DNA of 64,000 nucleotides from Mariniphaga anaerophila (GCF_900129025.1 NZ_FQUM01000003.1:605902-669901), one strand, 5' to 3'. Counted from the stretch's first letter, positions 45,649 through 55,895 are shown. Notes: generated by a model from the sequence alone, not told the origin. Made by a program: numbers and translations.

Positions 45649-47127
45649 ATGAAACAAATAGCTAGAAAAATATACCTTTTGGCAATTATTTCTGGAGTCT
45701 TTTTACAATGCACTAAAAGTGAGCCTTCATTGCCAGACGATTCTATTCCTGAAAAAAAATATAAAGAGATAACTATTCATATTAATTTCAATAAAACCTT
45801 CCAGATTATAGACGGGTTTGGTTTTTTTGGCGCTTATGACGTTTGGTGGGGAGATGACACCAACATGTGGAATGATGCCTGGGGAGAAAAGGTAATTACG
45901 GATCTAGGCATAACAATTTGGAGAAACGAAATATATCCTCCGGAAACAGGGCATGCACAACAAGATGCAGACTGGAATAAACAATTACCTACGGTACGCG
46001 GACTAAAGAAAAAAGCAGACCAGCACGGTGTACCTCTTAAATTTGTGGCAACAGTATGGAGCCCGCCTTCTGACTTTAAATGGGCAATACAACATGCTTG
46101 GGCCGGAGATACAGAAGCTACAAGATGGGAAGATTCAAACGTTACCACAAAAAACGGGGGAACCCTTAGCCCACACAAATACACCGAATATGCCGATTGG
46201 CTTAATAACAATATTCAGCTATACAAAAATGAGGGGATAGACATATATGCGCTCAGTCTGCAGAATGAACCTGCTTTTTCACAATCGTTCAACTCTTGTC
46301 AATATACAGTTTCTTGGTATAATGATCTACTTATCAATGTTGTCCCCAAGGTTAAAACTATTTTTCCTGACACAAAAATTTTCGGGTCAGAAAATATGTT
46401 ACTAACCGAAGGGAAAGATGAAAACTGGCCCTGGTTTTACCATTCCGGTATTCTGGAAAACAATGAAGCAGCATCGAATTTAGACATACTTGCAGTGCAT
46501 GGCTACAATGATGGTATACTGCCAACCTCTGGCTCGGAGCTTGTAAAAATGTGGAACAATCACACCGAACATTTTGCTAAACCTCTGAATAAGAAAACCT
46601 GGATGAGTGAAACTTCCGGCTATACGGAATCATGGGAGATAAAAGATGGCAAACCCGGAGCTTTCAATTTAGGACTCGATATTATGACCGCTCTTAACTA
46701 TGGAAACGTTGCTGCCTGGATTTGGTGGCAAGGAAGTCAAAAAGATGGGATTGGAGAATATAATTTAATGAGTGGAACTACGCCAGGGAAAAAATATTTT
46801 GTATCCAAACACTACTACCGCTATATAAGACCAGGAGCTATCAGAACAGAAGCGACAGTGCCCTCAGACGAAAAAGAAGTGTTTGTCACCTCATTCAAGC
46901 ATACAGATAAACGGACAAGCACAATTGTAATTATAAATGCTGGAGAAACCAAGTCGATTTCAATTGAAGGGAACAATTTGCCGGATGAATTTGAAATGTA
47001 TCGCACAAGTGAATTGCTTCCAGAAAAATGTAGCTTAATTGAAACTATTAAGTCCGGCGCTAAAAACTATTTTATTCTTCCCGAAAATTCTATTATAACA
47101 CTTCAGTCCGGAGGCTCCCCATTATAA
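45649..47127 (+). CDS. GH30-family glycoside hydrolase, lipoprotein
   Basis: A retaining beta-glycosidase of 492 residues. The lipobox FLQC puts the cysteine at residue 21. The barrel starts QIIDGFGFFGAYDVWW; the acid/base is E207 in ALSLQNEP and the nucleophile E321 in TWMSETSG, both at the expected places of clan GH-A family 30. A C-terminal beta domain (about 390-492) completes the family fold. GH30 members cut xylan, beta-1,6-galactan or beta-1,6-glucan; the substrate here is not decided by sequence alone, although the GH36 gene in the same locus hints at a galactose-containing glycan. It is the first enzyme gene after susCD, probably surface-exposed and endo-acting. Confidence 0.88.
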   Translation: MKQIARKIYLLAIISGVFLQCTKSEPSLPDDSIPEKKYKEITIHINFNKTFQIIDGFGFFGAYDVWWGDDTNMWNDAWGEKVITDLGITIWRNEIYPPETGHAQQDADWNKQLPTVRGLKKKADQHGVPLKFVATVWSPPSDFKWAIQHAWAGDTEATRWEDSNVTTKNGGTLSPHKYTEYADWLNNNIQLYKNEGIDIYALSLQNEPAFSQSFNSCQYTVSWYNDLLINVVPKVKTIFPDTKIFGSENMLLTEGKDENWPWFYHSGILENNEAASNLDILAVHGYNDGILPTSGSELVKMWNNHTEHFAKPLNKKTWMSETSGYTESWEIKDGKPGAFNLGLDIMTALNYGNVAAWIWWQGSQKDGIGEYNLMSGTTPGKKYFVSKHYYRYIRPGAIRTEATVPSDEKEVFVTSFKHTDKRTSTIVIINAGETKSISIEGNNLPDEFEMYRTSELLPEKCSLIETIKSGAKNYFILPENSIITLQSGGSPL

Positions 47128-47354
47128 CAAATAAAATATTCAACAGCAGAACCTATTCCCGTCGCAACATTTCAGATAACAAGGCAGCAAATATTGATAA
47201 TACTCCTGAAATCAAGCGACTAGGAACTGCTCTTAATAAAAAACTCAACAGAGAAACATTCTTCTCTCACAGCCTTAACACACGAATAAAGAGAGTATTA
47301 AATACAATTTCCTGTATGGAAAAAGCAAACAATTATCACTATTAAAAAATAACG

Positions 47355-48830
47355 ATGATAAAAAACATATTTTTACTCATACTCTTCCCTCGATTGCTTT
47401 TTGCATCTGTACAAGTTTACAGGTACTCAAACGAGATAGAGCCATCAAAACAATACTCAGTAAAAGTAAATGGCATATCTAACTTTGTTCTGGACAATCC
47501 TGTCCCTAGTTCTTTTGTCGCTTTTGGAATGGAAAACGAAGTTTCGGTTGAAATTGAAAGCAAAAGAACAGTAAAATGGGTTGATGTTCGTCCTTTAAGC
47601 GCTGGAATAAAGCCGGTGATCCAAAATGATAAAATCTGTTTCAATATAACTAAACCCGGTAATTATAGTGTAGAGATAAACGGGAAATTAAGTCATCCCC
47701 TTTTTATTTTTGCTAATCCGAAAGAAGCAAAACCATCCAAAAACGACCCGAATGTTCTCTTTTTTGAAGCAGGGAAGGTGCATCGTCCCGGAATAATACA
47801 TCCTGAATCAGGACAACAAATTTACATTGAAGGAGGCGCTTATGTAATAGGCGCTATTTCAGCTACGGGGGTTGAAAATATAAAGGTATCCGGCCATGGT
47901 ATAATGGATGGCAGTCTTAATAACCGGTTGAGCCAGAAACAGACGGCTGCCATTTTTTCCGTAGATAATGGGGATGAGTCGGCAGGCCAGTATCAGCGTT
48001 TTATTGAATTTATCGACTCTAAAAATATTTCAATCAAAGGACTGATCCTAAATAACAGTACTACCTGGCAGGTTGTACCCATCAATTGTGAGAATGTCAC
48101 TATCTCAGGGTTAAAGCTAGTCAGTGATAACCCAAGTGACGACGGAATTGATATTGTCCGTAGCCGAAATGTACATGTCAAGGATTGTTTCATTCGCGTA
48201 AAAGATGATTGTGTCGCCATAAAAGCACACCTCGATTATCCTGAAGATGTTATTGTTGATAACGTTAAGATAGAGCAATGCATTTTCTGGAACGCTGCGT
48301 GGGGAAACGCTCTCGAAATAGGATTTGAGCTACATGCTGCCGAAGTTCGAAATATTACTTTTTCCGATTGCGATATTATACACGTTGAAGCAGGAGCCGT
48401 TTTTAGCATACATAATTCAGACAAAGCAACTGTAAAAAATGTTCTTTATGAAAATATTCGCGTGGAAGACGCACGCCATAAATTTATAGATCTGGGCATC
48501 TTCAGATCGAAATTTTGCACCGATGGATCGTCTGATGAAACTTACTTAAACGAAAATATAACCCATGATATCTGGGACAATGAACTAAAAGTTCCGGAAG
48601 GCAAAAAAGCCTTACACTCCCAATATAGAGGGCGCATTGAAAATATAACGTTTAAAAACATTCAATTATTAGAAGGGAATTACCCTTTTTCACTATTCAT
48701 TGGCTACGACGAGCGCCATGCTATAGATGGTGTAACTATAGAAAATCTTAAAGTTTACGGAGAAAAAATCACATCATTAAAAAGCTTCAAATTGCATTCG
48801 GAGTTTGCAAAAAACATCCGCGTAAAATAA
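47355..48830 (+). CDS. GH28-like right-handed beta-helix glycoside hydrolase
   Basis: A protein of 491 residues with a signal peptide (MIKNIFLLILFPRLLFAS). Residues about 20-130 form a beta-sandwich; from about 140 a parallel beta-helix follows (IYIEGGAYVIGAI; VSGHGIMDGS; ISGLKLVSDNPSDDGIDIV; CFIRVKDDCVAIKA). The aspartates of NPSDDGID and VKDDC match the GH28 catalytic acids, but the usual G-H-G is replaced (WGNALEIGFE) and the R-I-K is not obvious. A beta-sandwich before the helix is also seen in GH49. It is therefore probably an inverting glycanase, perhaps a polygalacturonase relative, with altered specificity. The start follows a 227-bp gap after the GH30 gene in which nothing else is seen. 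Confidence 0.8.
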   Translation: MIKNIFLLILFPRLLFASVQVYRYSNEIEPSKQYSVKVNGISNFVLDNPVPSSFVAFGMENEVSVEIESKRTVKWVDVRPLSAGIKPVIQNDKICFNITKPGNYSVEINGKLSHPLFIFANPKEAKPSKNDPNVLFFEAGKVHRPGIIHPESGQQIYIEGGAYVIGAISATGVENIKVSGHGIMDGSLNNRLSQKQTAAIFSVDNGDESAGQYQRFIEFIDSKNISIKGLILNNSTTWQVVPINCENVTISGLKLVSDNPSDDGIDIVRSRNVHVKDCFIRVKDDCVAIKAHLDYPEDVIVDNVKIEQCIFWNAAWGNALEIGFELHAAEVRNITFSDCDIIHVEAGAVFSIHNSDKATVKNVLYENIRVEDARHKFIDLGIFRSKFCTDGSSDETYLNENITHDIWDNELKVPEGKKALHSQYRGRIENITFKNIQLLEGNYPFSLFIGYDERHAIDGVTIENLKVYGEKITSLKSFKLHSEFAKNIRVK

Positions 48831-48846
48831 TTTTAACTTAATCGAT

Positions 48847-50559
48847 ATGAAAAAGTTCAGTTCTTTTCTTTTGCTTTTAATTAGCCTTTCTCTCTCTTGC
48901 AAAAAGGAGGACACAAACTGGGTTGACCTCCTGAATTATAGAGACTTTTCGAATTGGAATGTCTTTGTCTTAATTCCCGAACAGAAAGGGTCAGAGGAGT
49001 CAGAGATGAGAAATCCGCCGGAATGGTTACTTCCGAAAGTCTATTTATCTGAAGACCCGGAATCAAGTACTTTCAATTATCAAATGCATGACGGGAAAAA
49101 AGTTTTGCATATATCAGGAGAGTTACTGGGTTTCATTACGACCAAAAAAGAATATGGTGATTATCATTTGAAATATAAATTCAAATTCGGAAAGAAATGG
49201 CAGTGGCTAGGAGATCGCCCTCGTGACGGAGGAATCTTTTATCATGTAAAAAATTCAAATACAGAAAAAGAAAAATCTCCTCATGAATTTAATATCCATG
49301 ATGGAGACATTGGAAGTTATTGGAGTTTTGGAGGATATGGGAACATTCCTTGTAAAATAACGACAAAGCTACCAGGTAGTATTACAGACATCATCCCCAT
49401 AATTAGTCCTGTTGTTCCAAGCTTGAAAGACTCGATGTTTATTTTTGATAAAGACGGAACTACCAAAACATTTGGTGAGTCGATACCCGACATGCAGATA
49501 TGTGTTGCCAATCCTATTGCTGATAACCCATGTGGAGAGTGGAATGAATTAGACTTAGTTTGTATAGGAGATACAATAATTCATGCAGTGAATGGCGTAG
49601 TCGTAAATGTTCTCTATCATTCAAGATACAGAACAGAAAATAACGAATTAATTCCACTTACCAAGGGTGCAATAAAAATTCAGAGTGAAGGAGGAGAGCA
49701 GTTTGTCGAATATATTAAAATAAAAGAGATTACGGAAGTTCCCAAAGAGTTTAGAAGCAAAATCCAGAAACATGAGATACAGGAAAAATCCTTCGTCTCG
49801 TCGTCTACAGAAGAATTTGATAAAAACAATTCGCCCAAAACCAAATGGGTAGATCCAGAGATAGGCACGGCCCCGGGCTTAAGTCATCACATTTTCCCAA
49901 GCAAAGCTCTGAACACCGATGTTGGCTATGTAATATGGACACCGGAAAATTATGAAAAATCGACTCGCCATTATCCTGTTATATATTTTCTCCACGGAGT
50001 TGGAGGAACTGAAGCTGCTGACGCCGGAGAATTTTCCAGATGGCTGTCAAAAGCAATAAAGGAGCACATTTTTCCTCCGGCAATTTGTGTTTTTCCTAAT
50101 GGAGGGGAAAGTTATTACCGTGGAGCAGTAGAAAATATGATTGTTAACGAGCTGATCCCTCTGGTAGATAAAAACTACAGAACTTCACCAAAAGCCGATT
50201 CCAGGTTATTGGCAGGGTTTTCCATGGGTGGAGAAGGCGCTGTATATTTATCAATTAAATACCCAGACCTCTTTTGCGCTGCGGGTAGTTTGGGAGGAGA
50301 GTTAAAACTTGATGCTCCTCATTTGCAACTTGCCATTGAAAATGCAATTCCTACATGGAAAAAATCCAACTTTGGATTCTATTTGGTGAATGGAGACAAA
50401 GATGGACCTGAAGCATTCTCTGACTTTTCTGAAATACTGACCTCAGAAAAAATTGACCAGCGTATCGTAATTCTTCCAGATACAGAGCATAATTTACAAC
50501 ACTACTACGAACGTTCTGTAATTGAGATGCTGGCATTTCTTTCGAGTCATCTTAAATAA
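48847..50559 (+). CDS. DUF1080 (3-keto-glycoside hydrolase-like) and esterase fusion lipoprotein
   Basis: The protein has 570 residues and a lipobox LSLSC (Cys about residue 18). Residues about 25-300 form a DUF1080 concanavalin-like domain (LHISGELLGFITTKKEYGDYHLKYKFKFG; GGIFYHVKN; WNELDLVCIGDTIIHAVNG). Residues about 345-570 form an esterase-D/CE1-like alpha/beta hydrolase: oxyanion region YFLHGVGGTE, nucleophile S459 in GFSMGGEG, and catalytic His H548 in DTEHNLQHYY. The fusion joins a sugar-binding or keto-sugar-cleaving domain to a deacylase, suggesting an esterified glycan. It starts 16 bp after the beta-helix gene, in the same operon. Confidence 0.85.
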   Translation: MKKFSSFLLLLISLSLSCKKEDTNWVDLLNYRDFSNWNVFVLIPEQKGSEESEMRNPPEWLLPKVYLSEDPESSTFNYQMHDGKKVLHISGELLGFITTKKEYGDYHLKYKFKFGKKWQWLGDRPRDGGIFYHVKNSNTEKEKSPHEFNIHDGDIGSYWSFGGYGNIPCKITTKLPGSITDIIPIISPVVPSLKDSMFIFDKDGTTKTFGESIPDMQICVANPIADNPCGEWNELDLVCIGDTIIHAVNGVVVNVLYHSRYRTENNELIPLTKGAIKIQSEGGEQFVEYIKIKEITEVPKEFRSKIQKHEIQEKSFVSSSTEEFDKNNSPKTKWVDPEIGTAPGLSHHIFPSKALNTDVGYVIWTPENYEKSTRHYPVIYFLHGVGGTEAADAGEFSRWLSKAIKEHIFPPAICVFPNGGESYYRGAVENMIVNELIPLVDKNYRTSPKADSRLLAGFSMGGEGAVYLSIKYPDLFCAAGSLGGELKLDAPHLQLAIENAIPTWKKSNFGFYLVNGDKDGPEAFSDFSEILTSEKIDQRIVILPDTEHNLQHYYERSVIEMLAFLSSHLK

Positions 50560-50614
50560 CGAATAGAGAATTACAGAAATTAGCTAATCTTATATTAAAA
50601 ACAAATTATAGAAA

Positions 50615-52045
50615 ATGAAAACTACACGCTTTCTTCTTTATCTTATTCTCATGGCATCCAACTTATTAACAAACGGAAAAGAATATTTTGTTGCTCATTA
50701 TGGACTGGATGATGCCCTAGGAACCTATACAAATCCTTTTGGAAGCATTCATCAAGCCTGCATTGTTGCACAAGCAGGAGATACAGTTACGGTATTTGGG
50801 GGGGAATATTACATCGACAAACAAATTATTCCGCAAAACTCAGGAAAAGCCGGCGCTTGGATAACATTTCGCAGCATGCCGGGTGAAAAAGTAATTTTCG
50901 ACGGACAATTTATCACCTATGCCAACGAAAAACTTTTCACATCACAGTCCGCGGGTCTATTTCAAATTACGGCTAAAGAATTCATTCATGTAAAAGAACT
51001 TCACTTCAGAAACTCCTATTCTGTTGGAATACTTGTAGGATATTCTTCCAACCTTCCTGAAGCTGCGCCTGAAGAAAAAAGGAATACCCGAAATATAAAA
51101 ATTGAGGGATGTAGTGTAAACCGAAGTTTTAATTCAGGAATTTCTGTCTGGTATGCAGATTCAGTTATAGTAACGTCATGTGAAATAACGCGTGCTAACG
51201 ACATCGATTTTTGTTTGCCTGAAACAAGACGAGGACATGAAGCTCCTCATGAAGCAATATCTATATGCGGAGCACGGCATTTTATAATCAGCAACAATCA
51301 TGTACACCATTGTTATAAAGAAGGAATAGATTGCAAAGAGGTTTCATCTCACGGATTAATATGCAATAACCTGGTACATGATGTACCTCGTCAGGCATAT
51401 TACGCTGATGCCTGGTTTGGCCTGCTGGAAGATATTGAATTTCGAAATAATATAGCTCATTCTTCAGCGTGGGGTTTTGCGATAAGTGTAGAGGGCAAAA
51501 ATTCAGAAGCAAGGAATATACGAATTCACAACAACCTAGTTTACAACATGAAGGGAGCTGGAATTTTGTTCGGGCTATGGGGTGAAAACAGGTTACGCTC
51601 TGACATCCATATTTACAATAATACTTTATATAAATGTGGATCCGAAGGATGGTTTAGTGGAAATGTGGGAAGCATTGATATCCTGTCTACAAATTGCAGG
51701 GATGTATATATTTATAACAACATTTGTGATAAAGGATTTGATTACGAGATAGGATTTGGATTTAAAAAGAATGAATTACCTGAAGCATTGGAGAAACAAA
51801 ATATAATTGTAAAGAACAACCTGGTTTCCGGGACAAAAAACAAGGAGGTTCGTATTGGACAATTTGATGCTAAAGTTATTGAGTATATTCCTGCAGAAAA
51901 TAAAATCGGAACTCCCAAATATAGAAACAGTTCCTTTTTTGACTTTGTTCCTGTCAACATTCCTCGCCCAAAAAACGATGATAAATGGAAGTACACGCCA
52001 TCTCCTTGGTATGGAGCATACGAACCATTGAAAATGACAGATTAG
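50615..52045 (+). CDS. Secreted right-handed beta-helix protein (pectate-lyase-like fold)
   Basis: A signal peptide (MKTTRFLLYLILMASNLL) is followed by a DUF1565-like start (TNPFGSIHQACIVAQAGDTV) and helix rungs with Asn ladders (NIKIEGCSVNRSFNSGI; FIISNNHVHHCYKEGID; IRIHNNLVYNMKGAGI; IHIYNNTLYKCG). The protein has 476 residues. The catalytic residues of a specific polysaccharide lyase family cannot be assigned by eye; it could be a lyase, a glycosidase or an epimerase. Its position between esterase and GH36 genes makes it part of the same degradation set. Confidence 0.8.
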   Translation: MKTTRFLLYLILMASNLLTNGKEYFVAHYGLDDALGTYTNPFGSIHQACIVAQAGDTVTVFGGEYYIDKQIIPQNSGKAGAWITFRSMPGEKVIFDGQFITYANEKLFTSQSAGLFQITAKEFIHVKELHFRNSYSVGILVGYSSNLPEAAPEEKRNTRNIKIEGCSVNRSFNSGISVWYADSVIVTSCEITRANDIDFCLPETRRGHEAPHEAISICGARHFIISNNHVHHCYKEGIDCKEVSSHGLICNNLVHDVPRQAYYADAWFGLLEDIEFRNNIAHSSAWGFAISVEGKNSEARNIRIHNNLVYNMKGAGILFGLWGENRLRSDIHIYNNTLYKCGSEGWFSGNVGSIDILSTNCRDVYIYNNICDKGFDYEIGFGFKKNELPEALEKQNIIVKNNLVSGTKNKEVRIGQFDAKVIEYIPAENKIGTPKYRNSSFFDFVPVNIPRPKNDDKWKYTPSPWYGAYEPLKMTD

Positions 52046-52169
52046 AAAATATGAAGCGAATATGAATTTTCTTCATTCAAAATTCACAAAAAAAAAATGA
52101 TTACAATTCACTCAAACTACTGAATATATTTATTTTATAAACATTAAGCGATCGAAAAACTTCATACAG

Positions 52170-54248
52170 ATGAAACGAAGAAAATTCATTCAATCATGCT
52201 CTTTAGCAACAACACAAGCTATACTTTTACCTGAAATTATTTTGATTGAACAAGCGAAAACCCCATTTGTACCGGTTACCGGTAGCTGGAAACTGCACAA
52301 AAATGGTTCTTTCGATCTCATCTCCTCAAAAATCAGCCTGAAAGACAGCTTTCCCTCTTTTAACGGCAAGCCAGTTCGGCCAATTAAAATTGATGTGGAG
52401 CCCGACTCAAATGGGGGACGCATTATTTATACTCTTACAAAAGGAAAAATAATATTGATACTAAACAAGAAACGAGACAGACTTACTCTTGATTCTTCAT
52501 TAGAGGGATTTAATACTGCCCCTCACTGGTTTCTGCCAATGAGTGGGAGCACAATAATTGGAGCCAATAGATACTTTAAACAAGGCAATGGTTTTGGCGG
52601 GCCAAGTGGCGTATTTCAGTATAGTATGCCTCCTCAAAAAAGAGAATATCCACACAATAATGAATCATGGAGTATCGACTCATATCTCTCTACGGGCTTT
52701 ATTGCCCCTGACGGAGAGACTATAGCAGTGGCTCCCTTTCATTTTGACAAATATGTTTGTCGAAGCACTCACCACAACAAAAACTATAGGAAAGGGCTAA
52801 TAGACAGACATCTAGATTACAACATCAATTTATTCGAAATTGGATTTGCAACTGAGAACATACCTTTAGGCTCTAGCGAATTAGCTCTTCCAACTGTTAA
52901 TTTCTTTATGGGGGAAACAGCATATCCGACTTTTCGCAAACTGGCAAAAGAAATAGGGCAGGCAAATGGAATAAAAAGAGACAAAAAAACTGTTTATGGA
53001 TGGTGCTCATGGTATGAATTTGAACATAATTTCAACCAACTAATCCTAAAAGAAACAATCGAAGGACTAAAAACACTAACACCATCAATTCCACTTGAGA
53101 TGATTCAAATAGATGATGGGTACTCCGTTCATGGAGACTGGGTCACCTCTAACCGAAATTTTCCCGATGGGTTAGAATACGCCGCAAAAATTATTACTGA
53201 CAACGGGTACAACGCAGGTATATGGATTGGGCCATTTATGGTTATGAAAACAAGCGAGGTATTCAAAAACCATCAGGATTGGTTATTGAGAAACACAGAT
53301 GGAGAATTAATCAGAGCCGGAACATTCAGGGGAGTCGATGACTATATTCTTGATACCAGTCATCCCGACGCCTTTAACCATTTGAGACATGTGTTTCGAA
53401 AATTACGTTCTTATGGCTTTTCATATTTTAAAACGGACTTCCTTGATTGGGGGTTAAATGACTCGACTTCCGTAAAGCGTTACAAAACAGGAAAGACATC
53501 AGCTCAATACTTTATTGACGTCATGAAAATGATTCGGGAAGAAATAGGTAACGAAAGTTATTGGTTAGGGTGCATTGCACCCTACGAGCAGATGGTTGGT
53601 TATGCAAATGGAATGCGCTATTCAAATGATGTAACTGGCATGCCTGGTGCTATAAGTAACCTAATACCCGAAACAGTAGCCTGTCAATATATGAATGGCA
53701 CACTATTTTTGAATGATCCGGATACCGTATTTTTACGTGATTATAATGAAACAAAACATCTTAGCGCGCAAGATGTAACCGGATTTTCTCCATCTATTGA
53801 GGTTATGAATACAGACGAAAAAGTATCCCTCGCTTTATGGAATGGAATGACTTCAAACTGCATAGTAACTTCCGATCGTGTTCATCTTGTAAATGATAAT
53901 ATGCAATCACTGTTTCGTTTTTTACAGCCTGGGAGTAAGTTTCTACCAACAACCCACCTAAATTGGGAACACCCTGCAGAAATAAAAAACGCACTTCGCC
54001 ATTTGCCTAATGGAGACTATGCTTTTCTTCTTTTTAATACGAGCGAGAATGAACAAAAAAAAGACATAACTATTGGTGAAATTGTACCTTTTGATTCTGC
54101 TTTTGTTTTTCGATGGGGACACAATTTATCTCATTTTTTGGGAAAACTTTCTTCTCTCTCTGTTAAGCTAAAAAAGAATCAAGCTATGCTTTTATACTTA
54201 TCTCAAAGCAATCAACAAATCCCAAAGGGAATGAAATTATTCGGATAG
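52170..54248 (+). CDS. GH36-family alpha-galactosidase-like hydrolase
   Basis: A protein of 692 residues. The start MKRRKFIQSCSLATTQA has an RRKFI box, suggesting Tat-type export. It has an N-terminal beta-supersandwich (to about 260), then the barrel with VYGWCSWYEFEHNF, MIQIDDGY, AGIWIGPFMV, the likely nucleophile D423 in YFKTDFLDWG and the likely acid/base D487 in MRYSNDVTG. A small C-terminal beta domain follows. Family 36 enzymes release alpha-galactose (or act on raffinose-type sugars). It is the last gene of the polysaccharide locus, presumably acting in the periplasm on imported oligosaccharides. Confidence 0.88.
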   Translation: MKRRKFIQSCSLATTQAILLPEIILIEQAKTPFVPVTGSWKLHKNGSFDLISSKISLKDSFPSFNGKPVRPIKIDVEPDSNGGRIIYTLTKGKIILILNKKRDRLTLDSSLEGFNTAPHWFLPMSGSTIIGANRYFKQGNGFGGPSGVFQYSMPPQKREYPHNNESWSIDSYLSTGFIAPDGETIAVAPFHFDKYVCRSTHHNKNYRKGLIDRHLDYNINLFEIGFATENIPLGSSELALPTVNFFMGETAYPTFRKLAKEIGQANGIKRDKKTVYGWCSWYEFEHNFNQLILKETIEGLKTLTPSIPLEMIQIDDGYSVHGDWVTSNRNFPDGLEYAAKIITDNGYNAGIWIGPFMVMKTSEVFKNHQDWLLRNTDGELIRAGTFRGVDDYILDTSHPDAFNHLRHVFRKLRSYGFSYFKTDFLDWGLNDSTSVKRYKTGKTSAQYFIDVMKMIREEIGNESYWLGCIAPYEQMVGYANGMRYSNDVTGMPGAISNLIPETVACQYMNGTLFLNDPDTVFLRDYNETKHLSAQDVTGFSPSIEVMNTDEKVSLALWNGMTSNCIVTSDRVHLVNDNMQSLFRFLQPGSKFLPTTHLNWEHPAEIKNALRHLPNGDYAFLLFNTSENEQKKDITIGEIVPFDSAFVFRWGHNLSHFLGKLSSLSVKLKKNQAMLLYLSQSNQQIPKGMKLFG

Positions 54249-54359
54249 TTATACAAATTTATATCAACACAGACCTTTGCTTTTTTAACTCTTATCAAGC
54301 TTATTATCTGCATCTTGAAGGAACAATCTCAGAATACAGCTCTCCTGAATTAAAAAAAA

Positions 54360-55895
54360 CTACTGCCCAAGCACAAACCCCATTGCTGCTTTAATTCCGT
54401 CGGCCGCGCTGGAAATAATTCCTCCGGAGTAGCCGCTTCCCTCACCCACAACATAGAGGTTTTCAAACCCCTCGCTTTTTCCGTTTGGCTGGCGTAACAC
54501 CTGCACCGGCGACGACGTTTTGCTTTCAAGCCCCAACAAGTTACCCGTTTCAAAGCCCTTCATTTTCCGGACAAAATCGGTCAGGCCGGCCTGCATTGAT
54601 TTTACCACCGGAGCAGGCAAAAGCTCCCACAATGGCGCCGCCACAACTCCCAGCGGATAGCTGCTGTCGAAAGCAAAATACCGGTTCTGTGCCTGCAAAA
54701 AACCTTCGATGCTGCAGGCCGGCGCGCGGTAATTCCCGGTATGACGGTAAAAAGCTGTTTCCAACTGTTCTACCCGCTCCAGCGCCTCCAGCGGAGAAAC
54801 CGTTTTTCCGGCCAGTTCATCGGGGTGAATACCGGCAACACACGCGGCGTTGGCAAACTGTCCGTTGCGGCTGTAGTAACTCATTCCGTTAACAATATTG
54901 GTTTCGGGGTAAGCGGCGGCGGGCACCACTGTTCCGCCCGGACACATACAAAACGAAAAAACCGGATGATTGCCGTCTGCCGGCGAAGTAAGACGATACT
55001 CAGCCGCTTTCAGACCGGGGAGATTTTCGTGTCCCCATTGGGCCAGGTTAATTATTTCCTGCCGGTGTTCCATGCGGCTGCCAATTGCAAAATTTTTTGT
55101 ACGGAACGGAACACCCCGCCGAATTAGCATCCGGTACGTTTCGTAAGCCGAATGCCCGGGAGCAATAAAAAGTGCTCCAGATGGCAAAACTCCTTGTGAA
55201 GTCACTACTTCTGTAACCTTTGATTTTTTTACCACAATGTCTTCCAGCATGGTTTCAAACATTACCCGGCCACCCAAATCTTCAAAATGCAACCGCAGGT
55301 TTTTCACAATTTTTCGCAGGTTATCTGTTCCCAGGTGCGGATGCGACAGGTAAGCAATCTCCTCCGGAGCGCCGGCTTTTATATAATTCTGAATAATAAA
55401 CTGCTTCTCCTGCGAAATATGTTTGGAGCGGGAGGTCAGCTTGCCATCGGAAAATGTTCCGGCGCCGCCTTCGCCAAAAGCATAGTTGTTTTTTGCATCG
55501 AAAAACCCGGTGCGTTCAAAATGGGAAACAGCACGACTGCGGGTTTTCACTTCTGAGCCGCGCTCGATGAGCGTTACGCTAAATCCGGCCTGCTGCAAAA
55601 CCAATGCAGCAAAAAAACCGGCAGGACCACTGCCCACAACCACCACCGGGAACCGGCGTTTTTTAAACGGAATTTCAAGTTCCTTTACTTCTCTGGGCTC
55701 CCCTTCCCTGATTTCAGAAGAGCTCACCCCTACCCTCAACTGCCAGGAGACCTTCGGTTTTTGCCGGGCATCCAGACTTTTATGTTCAACCTGAAACGAA
55801 AAATTCCGGATGCGCAACATTTTGCCTATCCGGTGCCGAAGCTGCTGTTCTGAATACCCGGTGGGTAATCTCAATGTAATTGATTTGAATCCCAT
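54360..55895 (-). CDS. COG2509-type FAD-dependent dehydrogenase
   Basis: A cytoplasmic flavoprotein of 511 residues. After about 75 residues with a small alpha/beta N-terminal domain, the dinucleotide-binding fold begins VVVVGSGPAGFFAALVLQQAG, with IERGSEVKTRSRAVS and FGEGGAGTFSDGKLTSR as in the family. The end has YVVGEGSGYSGGIISSAADG, the FAD-contacting motif. The substrate is unknown for the family. It converges on the GH36 gene and is not part of the polysaccharide locus. Confidence 0.9.
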   Translation of the reverse strand: MGFKSITLRLPTGYSEQQLRHRIGKMLRIRNFSFQVEHKSLDARQKPKVSWQLRVGVSSSEIREGEPREVKELEIPFKKRRFPVVVVGSGPAGFFAALVLQQAGFSVTLIERGSEVKTRSRAVSHFERTGFFDAKNNYAFGEGGAGTFSDGKLTSRSKHISQEKQFIIQNYIKAGAPEEIAYLSHPHLGTDNLRKIVKNLRLHFEDLGGRVMFETMLEDIVVKKSKVTEVVTSQGVLPSGALFIAPGHSAYETYRMLIRRGVPFRTKNFAIGSRMEHRQEIINLAQWGHENLPGLKAAEYRLTSPADGNHPVFSFCMCPGGTVVPAAAYPETNIVNGMSYYSRNGQFANAACVAGIHPDELAGKTVSPLEALERVEQLETAFYRHTGNYRAPACSIEGFLQAQNRYFAFDSSYPLGVVAAPLWELLPAPVVKSMQAGLTDFVRKMKGFETGNLLGLESKTSSPVQVLRQPNGKSEGFENLYVVGEGSGYSGGIISSAADGIKAAMGFVLGQ

